64,000 bases of DNA from Pseudoalteromonas flavipulchra NCIMB 2033 = ATCC BAA-314 (GCA_000814665.1 JWIH01000018.1:124001-188000); one strand, 5' to 3'. Counted from the first letter of the stretch, positions 37,756-46,853 are shown. The notes: generated by a model from the letters alone, not told the origin. Numbers and translations: made by a program.

Positions 37756-38655
37756 TTAAATCGGTAAATCGACTGGCGCCATATTCTCAAGGGCGCGTTT
37801 CTTTACTAATAATTCTTTGATAAGTGGAGTCAGTACTAACTCCATTGCCAGCCCCATTTTCCCGCCCGGTACAACTAACGTGTTTACACGAGACATAAAG
37901 CTGCCTTCGATCATTTGTAAGTAGTAAGGGAAGTTAACATCTTCGATGCCACGAAAGCGAATAACCACAAAGCTTTCGTCTAATGATGGTATGTCTTTAG
38001 CACTAAATGGGTTAGAAGTATCCACGGTGGGCACGCGTTGAAAGTTAATATGCGTGCGAGAAAACTGTGGGGTGATGTGATTAATGTAGTCATCCATTGA
38101 GCGCACAATTGACGTCATGACCGCTTCTTTGGAGTGACCGCGCTCATTGGTATCGCGAATGAGCTTTTGGATCCATTCAAGATTGATGATAGGCACCATG
38201 CCAATCAATAAATCAACGTTGCTGGCCACATCATATTCGGGGGTCACGACACCGCCGTGCAGTCCCTCATAAAACAGCATATCGGTGTTTTGTTCTAGTT
38301 CTTGATAAGGAGTAAAAGTGCCCGGTAGCTGATTAAATGGTACGGCATCGTCAAACGTGTGAAGGTAGCGACGGACTTTGCCATTGCCGGTTTCGCCATA
38401 GCTTTTGAACAGACTTTCTAATGCGCCGAAGTCATTAGCTTCTTCACCAAAGTAGCTAATGTGCTTACCTTCTTGCAGCGCTTCGCGACGCAATTTATCC
38501 ATTTCAGGGCGAGTATAGCGATGAAAGCTATCGCCTTCGACATAGGCAGCTTTGGTATTAAGACTGCGGAATATGTGTTTTATCGCGCTTGTCGTTGTTG
38601 TAGTGCCTGCGCCTGAACTACCAGTAATGGCGATAATAGGGTGTTTGTCTGACAT
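37756..38655 (-). CDS. prkB: Phosphoribulokinase-like protein PrkB
   Basis: 299 residues. The P-loop has the kinase-like form GSSGAGTTTT near residue 12-21, followed by AAYVEGDSFHRYTRPEMD, the region that binds the sugar-phosphate in phosphoribulokinases. No Calvin-cycle genes are nearby, so this is the widespread proteobacterial PrkB group of unclear role. It is a single gene, with the beta-propeller gene diverging upstream. Confidence 0.93.
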   Translation of the reverse strand: MSDKHPIIAITGSSGAGTTTTTSAIKHIFRSLNTKAAYVEGDSFHRYTRPEMDKLRREALQEGKHISYFGEEANDFGALESLFKSYGETGNGKVRRYLHTFDDAVPFNQLPGTFTPYQELEQNTDMLFYEGLHGGVVTPEYDVASNVDLLIGMVPIINLEWIQKLIRDTNERGHSKEAVMTSIVRSMDDYINHITPQFSRTHINFQRVPTVDTSNPFSAKDIPSLDESFVVIRFRGIEDVNFPYYLQMIEGSFMSRVNTLVVPGGKMGLAMELVLTPLIKELLVKKRALENMAPVDLPI

Positions 38656-38790
38656 AAATCTGCCTTAGCTTTCATCATCCGTTAATTCGATGTTACGCGA
38701 AGCAAAGTTTTTGGCAAGCTTTGCTTGAGGGCAAGTGTTGGGTATCATAGCGGGGTGATATAACTACAATGAAAAATCAAAGGAACGTCC

Positions 38791-39675
38791 ATGTCCATTT
38801 CAATGCGTGTGAAGCTCGCCGTTTGTCTATTCGCTTTCGCGTCCTGTTTACCGGCTTATTCAGCCATGCCCAAGAGCCAAATTTGGCTAGCTGAATTAGG
38901 TGAACATTTCAGTGCTAAACCAATTACCGAAAACACCGCATATTTTAATCAACCGCTAGTGACTGATTCTGGGGTTTACTATACCGCGGAAGTAAGCGCT
39001 GATGGCAATAGTCAAACGGACTTGTTTTTTTATGACTTTCAAAGCCAAAACACAACCAACCTCACGCAATCCCCTGTCTCCGAATATTCACCCACACTGC
39101 ATCCTAATGGGGAAGGGTTAACGACGATTGTGGTTGAGGGATCCGGTAAGCAAAAATTGTGGTTTTATCCGTTTGATCAGGCTACAAAACCAAGTCGTGT
39201 TTTTGAGCATATTGAGCCTGTGGGGTATCATGCTTGGGGGAGCAATCAAGATCTGATTATGTTTATTTTAGGTGCGACTGAAAGTGCTCCACATACCTTA
39301 CAGTACACAGATATTAACGGTCATTTACCACAAATTCTTGCCGAAGATATTGGCCGAACTTTATCTTACAACCGTGCGCGTGACGTGTTTGCTTTTACTT
39401 ATCAAGTCAATGGCTTGATGTGGTTCGCAACCTACCACAGAGAGAGCGATCATATTCAGCGATTTTTTGCTCTTCCCAGTCAAGTGCAAGATTATACCTG
39501 GTTGGATGATAATAAAGTGGCGTATGCACTAGATAATAAAATTTATTACCGAGATTTAAATGCGCCTAAAAAAGTCCACTTATTAAGAAACTTAAGAAGT
39601 TACTGTCAGACTTCAATTTCTCGCTTGAGCTTTTTTGATAACAAGCTGGCATTTGTATGCCACAGCGAAGACTGA
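38791..39675 (+). CDS. Secreted TolB-like beta-propeller protein
   Basis: 294 residues from ATG 38791 behind AAGGA. A signal peptide is seen (AVCLFAFASCLPAYSA). The mature part has WD40-like PD40 repeats: DLFFYDFQSQNTTNLTQSPV, EYSPTLHPNGEGLTTIVVEG, then KLWFYPFDQATKP, forming a likely six-blade propeller in the periplasm. It lacks the N-terminal TolB domain and there are no tol genes nearby, so it is not TolB itself. The function is unknown. galE follows 60 bp downstream. Confidence 0.75.
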   Translation: MSISMRVKLAVCLFAFASCLPAYSAMPKSQIWLAELGEHFSAKPITENTAYFNQPLVTDSGVYYTAEVSADGNSQTDLFFYDFQSQNTTNLTQSPVSEYSPTLHPNGEGLTTIVVEGSGKQKLWFYPFDQATKPSRVFEHIEPVGYHAWGSNQDLIMFILGATESAPHTLQYTDINGHLPQILAEDIGRTLSYNRARDVFAFTYQVNGLMWFATYHRESDHIQRFFALPSQVQDYTWLDDNKVAYALDNKIYYRDLNAPKKVHLLRNLRSYCQTSISRLSFFDNKLAFVCHSED

Positions 39676-39735
39676 TAGCGATATATTAAATTGCATGTTA
39701 AACGCAATGCATAGACAACAACCATAGGAATAGAT

Positions 39736-40749
39736 ATGACGATTCTCGTAACAGGTGGTGCAGGCTATATCGGCTCTCACACTGTATTAGAGCTGCTACA
39801 GCAAGGCAAAAAGGTAGTGGTCGTAGATAATCTAAGCAATTCTCAGCAGACTTCATTACATAGAGTCGCTGAGATAGTAGGAAAGGAAGCGATATTCCAT
39901 CAAGGTGATATTCTTGATAAGGCATTTCTTGATAGTGTATTTGCGCAATATGATATTGAAGAAGTGATCCACTTTGCAGGCTTAAAAGCCGTAGGAGAGT
40001 CGGTTCAAAAGCCAATCGAGTATTACCAAAACAACGTCCAAGGTACGTTGACACTGCTTGATGCAATGCGTGACGCCAATGTATTTAAGCTAGTTTTTAG
40101 CTCGTCAGCGACGGTATATGGAGATCCTGCCAGCCTTCCTATTCGTGAAGATTTCCCTGTTGGTGGCACAACCAATCCTTATGGTACGTCAAAGCTGATG
40201 GTTGAAATGGTGCTGCAGGATGTCGCTAAATCAGACCCGCGTTGGGCCTTTGCTATTTTGCGTTACTTTAACCCGGTTGGCGCACACGAGTCGGGGTTAA
40301 TTGGTGAAGACCCAAATGGTATTCCCAATAACTTACTGCCCTATATCTCACAGGTTGCTGTTGGTAAACTGGCGAGTTTAGGCGTCTTTGGTAACGACTA
40401 TGACACCAAAGACGGCACGGGTGTGAGAGATTACATTCACGTGGTTGACCTTGCTATTGGCCATTTAAAAGCACTTGAGAAAATCGCAGTAGCAGCAGGC
40501 ACACATATCTATAACTTAGGTACCGGCAATGGCTACTCGGTACTTGAGATGGTTACTGCCTTTGAAAAGGCTGCAGGCAAAGCTGTACCATACGATATTA
40601 AGCCGCGTCGCGATGGCGACATTGCCGCCTGTTACGCTGCGCCTGAAAAAGCCAAATCCGAATTAGGCTGGCATGCAGAGCGTGGTCTGGATGCCATGAT
40701 GCAAGATACATGGCGCTGGCAAAGCAATAATCCAAACGGTTATAAATAA
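39736..40749 (+). CDS. galE: UDP-glucose 4-epimerase
   Basis: 337 residues. NAD-dependent interconversion of UDP-glucose and UDP-galactose for cell-surface sugars. Visible are the Rossmann motif [20 protein letters not shown], the catalytic SSSATVYG Ser region and the YGTSKLMVE YxxxK motif, and [16 protein letters not shown]. The ribosome-binding site is AGGAA before ATG 39736. It stands alone; no other gal genes are near. Confidence 0.97.
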   Translation: MTILVTGGAGYIGSHTVLELLQQGKKVVVVDNLSNSQQTSLHRVAEIVGKEAIFHQGDILDKAFLDSVFAQYDIEEVIHFAGLKAVGESVQKPIEYYQNNVQGTLTLLDAMRDANVFKLVFSSSATVYGDPASLPIREDFPVGGTTNPYGTSKLMVEMVLQDVAKSDPRWAFAILRYFNPVGAHESGLIGEDPNGIPNNLLPYISQVAVGKLASLGVFGNDYDTKDGTGVRDYIHVVDLAIGHLKALEKIAVAAGTHIYNLGTGNGYSVLEMVTAFEKAAGKAVPYDIKPRRDGDIAACYAAPEKAKSELGWHAERGLDAMMQDTWRWQSNNPNGYK

Positions 40750-40790
40750 CCTAAACTCGGGATAACAACCAGAGCCTCTGTTGCTTCTCT

Positions 40791-40818
40791 TCGCCTTTGC
40801 CATTTAGGGTAAAGGCGA
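40791..40818 (+). terminator. Hairpin downstream of galE
   Basis: TCGCCTTT (40791-40798) and AAAGGCGA (40811-40818) form an 8-bp stem with a 12-base loop, followed by GGTTTCATT. The T tract is short, so it is a moderate terminator candidate. Confidence 0.5.
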
Positions 40819-40900
40819 GGTTTCATTGAACATCATTACCACATCAATCTTAGTTTCATAAAAATGTCATGCCGTTGTCACCTAAACTCGGTTAAATAAT

Positions 40901-40914
40901 CTGGTATAGACCAG
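40901..40914. promoter_or_regulatory. GntR/HutC-type operator before phnW
   Basis: CTGGTATAGACCAG is a near-perfect palindrome whose core GTATAGAC fits the HutC-subfamily pattern GT-n-TA-n-AC. It lies 15 bp before the phnW start. The same kind of site (51114-51127) lies before the TonB receptor, and a GntR/HutC gene is in the locus. Confidence 0.7.
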
Positions 40915-40928
40915 TTTTGAGGCAAATT

Positions 40929-42035
40929 ATGAACAACGATTATTTACTCCTGACACCAGGCCCGCTCAGTACCTCCCACACAGTGAAAGAAGCCATGTTG
41001 AAAGACTGGTGTACTTGGGATGATGAATATAACCAAGGTGTGGTGCAAGTTATTCGCAAGCAGCTTTGTGAAATTGCGGTTGCAGATCCGCAGTATCGCA
41101 GTGACTACAGTGCAACCTTAATGCAGGGCAGTGGTACAGCAAGTGTAGAGGCGGCTATTGGGACTTTTATTCCTAAGTCTGGCACTTTACTGGTTATCAA
41201 TAATGGTGCTTATGGTGCGCGTATTATTGAGATAGCCAATTATCTAAATATTAATGTGATAGCGCTCAACTTTGTTGAAACCGAATTGCCGCAACTAGAG
41301 CAGATCTCACAAGCGCTTGAGCAACACCCTGAGATCACCCACGTAGCAATGGTACACTGCGAAACCACAACGGGGATGCTGAATCCGGTTAAGCGCGTAG
41401 CTGAGCTTGCGAAACATCACAATAAAGTAATGATCCTTGATGGCATGAGCAGTTTTGGCGGCATTGAGATGGATATGCACGAGTGGCAAATTGATATCCT
41501 CATTAGCTCAGCAAATAAGTGTATTCAAGGTGTCCCTGGTTTTGGCTTTGTGATCGCGAAAACGGCGCTGCTGGTTGCCTCTGAAGGACAAGCACGTTCA
41601 CTCTCTCTGGATCTCCACGCCCAGTGGAAAACCATGGAAAACCATCACGGTAAATGGCGTTTTACCTCGCCAACGCATGTTGTCAGAGCTTTTGCCAAGG
41701 CACTGGAAGAATTGGCGCAAGAGGGAGGCGCTTCTGCACGATTTAAGCGATACAGCGAAAATCAAAAACAACTCGTTAGCGGCATGAAAGCCCTTGGTTT
41801 TGAAGCCTTGTTACCAGAAGCCATGCACTCACCTATTATCACTTCTTTTTATTCACCAAGTGACGAAAGCTATGAGTTTAAGCGCTTTTATGAAGCATTG
41901 AAGCAAAAAGGATATGTAATTTACCCCGGTAAAGTATCAAACGCAGATTGCTTTCGAATTGGTAATATTGGCGAAGTGTATGCCGCAGACATTAGCGGAC
42001 TACTTAAAGCTATCGCACAAGCAAAATACTGGTAA
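40929..42035 (+). CDS. phnW: 2-aminoethylphosphonate-pyruvate transaminase
   Basis: 368 residues from ATG 40929, behind TTGAGG; a TTG at 40917 would overlap that site. PhnW moves the amino group of AEP to pyruvate, giving phosphonoacetaldehyde and alanine. The PLP enzyme's marks are [18 protein letters not shown] at the start, [31 protein letters not shown] and [17 protein letters not shown] with the PLP lysine at K197. The next pathway enzyme, PhnX, is on the other strand 4 kb away. A GntR-type operator overlaps the promoter region. Confidence 0.97.
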   Translation: MNNDYLLLTPGPLSTSHTVKEAMLKDWCTWDDEYNQGVVQVIRKQLCEIAVADPQYRSDYSATLMQGSGTASVEAAIGTFIPKSGTLLVINNGAYGARIIEIANYLNINVIALNFVETELPQLEQISQALEQHPEITHVAMVHCETTTGMLNPVKRVAELAKHHNKVMILDGMSSFGGIEMDMHEWQIDILISSANKCIQGVPGFGFVIAKTALLVASEGQARSLSLDLHAQWKTMENHHGKWRFTSPTHVVRAFAKALEELAQEGGASARFKRYSENQKQLVSGMKALGFEALLPEAMHSPIITSFYSPSDESYEFKRFYEALKQKGYVIYPGKVSNADCFRIGNIGEVYAADISGLLKAIAQAKYW

Positions 42036-42072
42036 ACCGTCAGAGTAGAAGACGCTTTACGCGGCGATGGGT

Positions 42073-42092
42073 TAAGGGGGTTACACCCCTTA
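42073..42092 (+). terminator. phnW terminator candidate
   Basis: TAAGGGG (42073-42079) and CCCCTTA (42086-42092) form a perfect 7-bp stem with a 6-base loop, 38 bp after the phnW stop. No T run follows, so it is a modest candidate. Confidence 0.45.
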
Positions 42093-42185
42093 GCTAAATA
42101 AATGAGTAGCGAATCTTAAATTGTGTTAAAGATGGCCTAATCTGGGCTGTCACCTTCCCATAAAATGATTCTGCACTCATTAAAA

Positions 42186-42287
42186 CAGGAGGCTAACTAA
42201 GAAAAATCACGTTTTACCAAATCACAGATCATCGCATTGCTAACAGAAGCTGGAAAGTCTCTGGTGTATGTAATAAACGCCGCGTAA
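42186..42287 (+). pseudogene. Remnant of an IS3-family transposase orfA
   Basis: An intact AGGAGG (42186-42192) precedes a decayed start region, after which the frame from 42201 reads EKSRFTKSQIIALLTEAGK and soon stops at 42285-42287. KSRFTKSQIIAxLxEA is the classical opening of IS3-family OrfA (helix-turn-helix part). Only about 20 codons match; the start codon is lost, and no orfB or terminal repeat is seen. This is an old insertion scar between phnW and the rest of the phosphonate locus. Confidence 0.7.
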
Positions 42288-42339
42288 GCAATGATATGCA
42301 TTACAACATTTATTTTTGTAGGTCTAAAAAATTCATCGT

Positions 42340-42588
42340 TCATATTTCTTTTACTGCAACAGCCCTTTTGTAGTCTCCACCATCAGGCACCACAAAATAT
42401 GACGCATTGCACTCTTCACAGGTTACTTTGGTATTATCACTCGCCCCTTTTATCTGGCCCGCTTTACCAAGTAGCGGAAGTGTTCGAGAACAATGGCAAA
42501 GCCATGCAGCATTGTTACCAGTTGCAATAGCCAACCCCTCTGGTAAATCTTGGAAGACTAGCGGTACTTGCCTTTGTTGCTGTGACAT
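42340..42588 (-). CDS. Small zinc-ribbon-like protein
   Basis: 82 residues from ATG 42588 (MSQQQRQVPLVFQDLP); the ribosome-binding site is weak. It has two cysteine pairs, CHC in WLCHCSRTLPLL and CEEC in VTCEECNASYF, spaced as in a small zinc-binding fold. No membrane or signal segment is seen. No family is recognised. It lies between the phnW gene and the unknown membrane protein, in a stretch with insertion-sequence remains, so it may be accessory. Confidence 0.5.
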   Translation of the reverse strand: MSQQQRQVPLVFQDLPEGLAIATGNNAAWLCHCSRTLPLLGKAGQIKGASDNTKVTCEECNASYFVVPDGGDYKRAVAVKEI

Positions 42589-42616
42589 AATTTTTTCCAA
42601 TATCGGGTGTTCGCAT

Positions 42617-43081
42617 TTACCTTACATCTTTTGACACGTCTTTGGCTTTACTGGGAGCAATCTGAGTACTCTGCTCACCTAGCTTATAAAAGTTCATGCC
42701 GAGAGATGTTAAAGCAATCAAGGCCGCAAAGATTGAGACCACAAGTGAAAATTTGAAGCGTCTATCAGCTTGGCGTAGCTCAGCAAGAACTGATGCAAGG
42801 TAAGGGAAATTTACACTTTTTAATTCGTTGAGGTAAAAATCGACTGATGTGCCATTCTCTTTCTTGTAGCTGTAAACACTGTTTAGATGATAATACAGCC
42901 TGCCAAAGATAATATCTCTATCTACGCCGAAATGATCACCTATTAACTTGCAATCGACCTTAACAAAAACCTTGCATCGCCTACTTTTGTTGTTTTCATC
43001 ATAAGTGGCGAACTCATAATAATAATGCTTGTAAATGAACCCTAGAATCTCAAGATCCGTTGGTAGTTTACGTATTTTCAA
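42617..43081 (-). CDS. Hypothetical protein with one C-terminal membrane helix
   Basis: 154 residues beginning MKIRKLPTDLEILGFIYKHY. The first ~105 residues are polar with aromatic-rich segments and look like a cytoplasmic domain; a single hydrophobic helix (FSLVVSIFAALIALTSLGMNF) lies near 113-133, followed by a short tail. That is a tail-anchored layout. No family is recognised and no ribosome-binding site of strength is seen, though GGAGAGTT precedes the ATG closely. It sits in the accessory stretch inside the phosphonate locus. Confidence 0.5.
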   Translation of the reverse strand: MKIRKLPTDLEILGFIYKHYYYEFATYDENNKSRRCKVFVKVDCKLIGDHFGVDRDIIFGRLYYHLNSVYSYKKENGTSVDFYLNELKSVNFPYLASVLAELRQADRRFKFSLVVSIFAALIALTSLGMNFYKLGEQSTQIAPSKAKDVSKDVR

Positions 43082-43219
43082 ATTAACTCTCCATGCAAAT
43101 CTAATAACTAGTTGTTTTCATAAGTGTATACCTATATGGATTTTGGAATAGTCAGTTATGGCATGCTAAACCCAATATCCCACCAATAAATTGTATTTAG
43201 ACATAGGGTATAGAATTAA

Positions 43220-43280
43220 TGGAGGTGCTTTAGACGCGACGATATATGCGGAAAGGTTGTCGTGCTAAAGCACGACCTAC
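43220..43280. repeat. Inverted pair of REP-type elements
   Basis: The clear element at 43258-43280 reads, on the minus strand, GTAGGTCG followed by a palindrome around TGCTTTAGCA and then CGACA. A diverged forward copy (GGAGGTGCTTTAGACGCGAC) lies at 43220-43240. The head differs from the GTAGGAGC family at 36.2 kb, so this is another subfamily. It lies directly behind the regulator gene and may shield its mRNA end. Confidence 0.5.
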
Positions 43281-43290
43281 GGGGACGGGG

Positions 43291-43983
43291 TTACACGCCT
43301 TCAACAATCATTTCTATGGCGTCATGGAGCCAATATTCAATATTGTAATCCACCAGTGCTTGCTCGGCGTCATAGCGGGCGCGCAGTACCTTTAAACAAG
43401 GCGCGCCGCTGTTCTTTTCTAATTTGTCGGCAACGTCATCGGGTAGTACGGTGACGCTTATTACACACTGTTCAAAGCTGACATCAACTTGGTAGTGAGT
43501 CGACATCACATCCGTGATAGAACCATCCAGCGGTTGGTTGTGTAAGTCGGCAAAACGTTTGGCTGCACAATAGATCTGTTCCATCATTATTGCGCGACTA
43601 TCTAACGCGCGTACTCGGGTTAGTTCATACACCGGCTGGCCGTCAAAATGAGAGTGGCTAAACTCAGGCTCTGTGGAAGGGGCATTAATTGCCACTACTT
43701 GAGTTGTTGGTGTAAAGCCTTGTTCAATGGCAAGGTGGTTAAAGTTCACTTTTTTAGCTGGATGCCATTTGAGTTTTTCGGGGGTGACAAACCAGCCACG
43801 ACGCTTTTGGCTAAAGATAAGTCCTTCGGCTTCTAGCCGTGCTAGGGCTTCACGGACGGTGATCCGTGTTGAGCTAAATGTTTCTTGCAGCGCACGCTCT
43901 GAAGGCAACTTGGCACCGGGCATCATGCTGCCAGCGGCTAGCAGCGCTTGGATATGGTTTCGAATACGTTGATAAAGCAGCAT
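43291..43983 (-). CDS. GntR-family (HutC-type) regulator of the phosphonate locus
   Basis: 230 residues. The N-terminal winged HTH has LPSERALQETFSSTRITVRE and ALARLEAEGLIFSQ; the C-terminal UTRA ligand-binding domain has YELTRVRALDSRAIMMEQIY and the closing ALVDYNIEYWLHDAIEMIVE. This is the HutC subfamily often called PhnR in AEP loci, where it responds to AEP or a breakdown product. Candidate operators with a GTnTAnAC core lie before phnW, before the TonB receptor and, weaker, before the permease. It is the last gene of the minus-strand run, 80 bp behind the HD protein. Confidence 0.88.
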   Translation of the reverse strand: MLLYQRIRNHIQALLAAGSMMPGAKLPSERALQETFSSTRITVREALARLEAEGLIFSQKRRGWFVTPEKLKWHPAKKVNFNHLAIEQGFTPTTQVVAINAPSTEPEFSHSHFDGQPVYELTRVRALDSRAIMMEQIYCAAKRFADLHNQPLDGSITDVMSTHYQVDVSFEQCVISVTVLPDDVADKLEKNSGAPCLKVLRARYDAEQALVDYNIEYWLHDAIEMIVEGV

Positions 43984-44063
43984 AATTGAGTCGATAAAAC
44001 CTTTTGTGACAAGCTTACTATCGTTTTATGACAGGATAAATAGACTTGTAAACTCAGATTGGC

Positions 44064-44612
44064 CTAACTCGCTAAATAGGCTTCTATCTGGCTAAACCAA
44101 TAGCTACTCGGCAAAACGGCTAAACTCGGATCTTTCCCTAAATCATCAAAACGACGCAGCGCGATAATGGCGTCCAATTCAGGTAGCTTGGAGAATGCCG
44201 CAAGTTCTTCGCTGCTCATCTTTCCGCCTTGTCTTGTTAGCGTTAATTGGCTGGCAGGAGAGAGCGTTTGGTAATACTTCTCATCCATACTGACCAGATA
44301 GCGTTTCGCATCTACGTGTTTGCGTACTAGAGTTGTCACTGCTCGGTCAAAGCCAAGCTGAGTTAAGTGATCCGCCCCTAAATCGCCATGATTGCTATAT
44401 CCTTGTGGGGTAAAGTCAGGGTTATGCTGAGATTGAGCAACAAAATGGCCAATATCATGTAAAAATGCAGCGATTTGGGTCGCTTGATCATAACCATTTT
44501 CTTTCGCGAGGGTGGCGCATTGCTCGGCATGGTAAATTTGGCTACATGCCTCGTCATAGGTGGCGTGACCATATTGCTCGAATAGCTGTTTTATTTGTGC
44601 AATGGCATTCAC
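44064..44612 (-). CDS. HD-domain protein of phosphonate loci, PhnZ-like oxygenase
   Basis: 182 residues from GTG 44612 behind GGAG. The HD motif is FLHDIGH with His52-Asp53. Candidate iron ligands are H28, H52, D53, H75, H99 and D156. The spacing (24, 23-24, and 57 to the last Asp) is almost the same as that of PhnZ ligands as I recall them (H34, H58, D59, H80, H104, D161). PhnZ splits 2-amino-1-hydroxyethylphosphonate into glycine and phosphate with O2. The usual partner PhnY (which makes that substrate) is not in the window. It overlaps the FAD oxidoreductase stop in GTGA, so it is coupled to it. Confidence 0.8.
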   Translation of the reverse strand: MNAIAQIKQLFEQYGHATYDEACSQIYHAEQCATLAKENGYDQATQIAAFLHDIGHFVAQSQHNPDFTPQGYSNHGDLGADHLTQLGFDRAVTTLVRKHVDAKRYLVSMDEKYYQTLSPASQLTLTRQGGKMSSEELAAFSKLPELDAIIALRRFDDLGKDPSLAVLPSSYWFSQIEAYLAS

Positions 44613-46027
44613 TTTATATACTCCTGCTTCACGTTCGGATCTAATTTTGCTGCGCTGCCACTAAGCTTGCTTAGCCAAACATCGAGTTTGTGTGGTGGGG
44701 TGTTGTTATCCTCTGCGCTTTCTTTACGGCGAATGGCATTTCTCACCATTAAGGCCCCCGCGGTGCGAAATGGCTCGACGGGAAACTGTTTAAGCGTTTG
44801 GTTGACCAAGGCGCAGTGACGCCAGTCGTTATGTTGATTAAGCAGTAGACTCGCTAAGATTTGTCCACCTAAATAGGATTGCACCACGCCGTTGCCTGAG
44901 TAACCGCTGCCATAAAACACATTAGCTTGACCATTTAAGTGACCAAAGAAAGGCATGCCAGAGACACTTCGGTCTGAGGGGCCGGTCCAAGTTCTGTCTA
45001 TCTTGAGCTGGTGATGTGCAAAGAAATGGCTAAATGAGCGTTCAAGAATGGCTTGATAACGGCTAGCACGGTGAAAGGTGTCTCTTACTTGGTTATTGAA
45101 ACTAAAATAATTTCCGCCTTTGCCAAGCATTAATCGACCGCTTGAGGTGGTGCGGTAGTAATTCACAAAAATGCGTGCATCAATCACCGGAGCACCGTGG
45201 TTCAGTCTCATTGCCGCAAGCTTTTCAGGCGCTGGTGTGGTGATCGCCATATCGCTCGAAACTAACACCACACTGCGAGAAAATTGTGGCAATAAGCTTG
45301 GTAGCCAAGCGTTAACGGCAAATACCAGCTGATTGGCTCTGATCTCGCCTTTGTCTGTGGTAATGGTTAGCGTGTCTTGGCCTTGATGCTTTAGGTAGCG
45401 GGTGTGTTCAAATACTTTGACCCCAAGGGTTTTTGTCACCTTCATCAGTCCACGCACAAGCTTGGCGGGTTGAACACTACCGGCATGGGGGGAGTAAATT
45501 CCAGCAAGGTTGGCATTAGAGCCGGTTGCTTGCAACTGCGCTTTATCCAGTGTTTGCCACGCATTAAGCTGGTGTTGCTCGAGTAGGGTGGTAATGGGGC
45601 CAAAGGCATTACGCTGGCTGTGATTAGAAGCCGTATAGTAAGTACCATCAACGCGGCAATCACATTCAATCCCGTATTTACTGGTAAAGGCTTTAATATC
45701 ATGAACGGCTTGCTCAGACTGGCGCACTAAAAAGCAGGCTTGTTCTAAGCCAAACTCTTTAATTAAGCTGGCAAACTTTGTCGACCATGTCAGCATAGCT
45801 CCGCCATTTCGACCCGAAGCACCTTGTCCACAGAGGTCTTTTTCAATAATGGCGATATTCAGCTCAGGTTTTTGCTTTTTCAGTGTTATGGCTGTCCAAA
45901 GGCCAGTAAAGCCGCCACCTATGATACAAACTTGGGTATCCAACGCGCCATGAGGCGGCGCGCTGGCTGCGGCTTTAATATCGGCTTGAGTGATTGCTTC
46001 ATCAAACCAAAAAGGCTGAAAACGCAT
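44609..46027 (-). CDS. FAD-dependent amine oxidoreductase of the phosphonate locus
   Basis: 472 residues. A DAO-type flavoprotein with the FAD-binding VCIIGGGFTGLWTAITLKKQ near the N-terminus, GQGASGRNGGAMLTWSTKF and a C-terminal FYGSGYSGNGVVQSYLGG. It is joined to phnX by a 1-bp overlap (TAATG) and to the HD protein by 4 bp. Enzymes of this class in AEP clusters have been reported to oxidise AEP or N-methyl-AEP to phosphonoacetaldehyde, which would give PhnX a second feed beside PhnW. That role here is inferred from position and family. Confidence 0.82.
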   Translation of the reverse strand: MRFQPFWFDEAITQADIKAAASAPPHGALDTQVCIIGGGFTGLWTAITLKKQKPELNIAIIEKDLCGQGASGRNGGAMLTWSTKFASLIKEFGLEQACFLVRQSEQAVHDIKAFTSKYGIECDCRVDGTYYTASNHSQRNAFGPITTLLEQHQLNAWQTLDKAQLQATGSNANLAGIYSPHAGSVQPAKLVRGLMKVTKTLGVKVFEHTRYLKHQGQDTLTITTDKGEIRANQLVFAVNAWLPSLLPQFSRSVVLVSSDMAITTPAPEKLAAMRLNHGAPVIDARIFVNYYRTTSSGRLMLGKGGNYFSFNNQVRDTFHRASRYQAILERSFSHFFAHHQLKIDRTWTGPSDRSVSGMPFFGHLNGQANVFYGSGYSGNGVVQSYLGGQILASLLLNQHNDWRHCALVNQTLKQFPVEPFRTAGALMVRNAIRRKESAEDNNTPPHKLDVWLSKLSGSAAKLDPNVKQEYIK

Positions 46028-46836
46028 TACGGGCGCTCTCCACGGGCGATACGAGCAGAAATATCCACCAAGACCATTTCGATGTCGGCTAGTGAATCAA
46101 TCACATAGTGCGCACCGGCCTCGCCAAGCTGCTGATAAGCACTAAGGGAACGTGCACTTTGCTCTTCGTGACCAAGCGCCGTCCATTCTTCTTCGCTAAG
46201 TCCCACCGCATTACCCGTTAAAGCAAGTCCAACGGTCCACATTCCGGCATTTAATCCCTCGCTAATTCCCGGCGCGGAATCATCGACTTTTACGCATCCT
46301 GATACGCGATTAATGCCAAGTCTTTGCACGTTTTCTAACGCCATCCAGGGGCCTGGGCGAGAGCCAGCTGCACATTCATCACTGGCAACCACACAATCTG
46401 GCTGATAACCATAGTCGGCAGCGGCAGGCACTAGTACGTCCATCACAGGCTTGGGATACCCAGAACAACTGCCAATCTTAACGCCTTGTTGTTGTAATCG
46501 TTTGATCACCGCAAGCACGCCCGGAATGGGGGCAGCTCGGTCGGCGACTTTTGCTTGTTGGAGCGGCATAAAGGTTTGATAAATATGGTCAACATCTGCC
46601 GTACTCGGTGCCTGACCAAATTGCGTTATCCAGCGGGTGCGGACGCTGTCCATTTGTAGCAAAGTATTAATGTGATCCCATTTGCCCATTCCCATCGGAC
46701 CGCGCGCTTCAGCCAAGGAAATATCAAATTGATACGCTTGCTTAAATGCTTCAACAAAAATACTGGTAGGGGCAATCGAACCATAGTCGACCACAGTACC
46801 TGCCCAATCCAAAATTAACGCTTCAATGTGTTTCAT
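46027..46836 (-). CDS. phnX: Phosphonoacetaldehyde hydrolase (phosphonatase)
   Basis: 269 residues. A HAD-family enzyme that breaks the C-P bond of phosphonoacetaldehyde to acetaldehyde and phosphate. Typical marks are ILDWAGTVVDYG with the nucleophile Asp10, GPMGMGKWDHI with the Schiff-base lysine K52, KIGSCSGYPKPVMD and CVKVDDSAPGISEGLNAGMW. It comes after the DUF5690 permease (17 bp) and just before the FAD enzyme. Together with PhnW this makes the complete two-step hydrolytic AEP route. Confidence 0.97.
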   Translation of the reverse strand: MKHIEALILDWAGTVVDYGSIAPTSIFVEAFKQAYQFDISLAEARGPMGMGKWDHINTLLQMDSVRTRWITQFGQAPSTADVDHIYQTFMPLQQAKVADRAAPIPGVLAVIKRLQQQGVKIGSCSGYPKPVMDVLVPAAADYGYQPDCVVASDECAAGSRPGPWMALENVQRLGINRVSGCVKVDDSAPGISEGLNAGMWTVGLALTGNAVGLSEEEWTALGHEEQSARSLSAYQQLGEAGAHYVIDSLADIEMVLVDISARIARGERP

Positions 46837-46853
46837 GTTGCAAAGACTCCTAG

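Noticed and set aside
43124..43131. GTGTATAC as a further GntR operator
   Set aside because: It has the core pattern but lacks the GG/CC flanks and lies before an unrelated small gene, downstream of the regulator.
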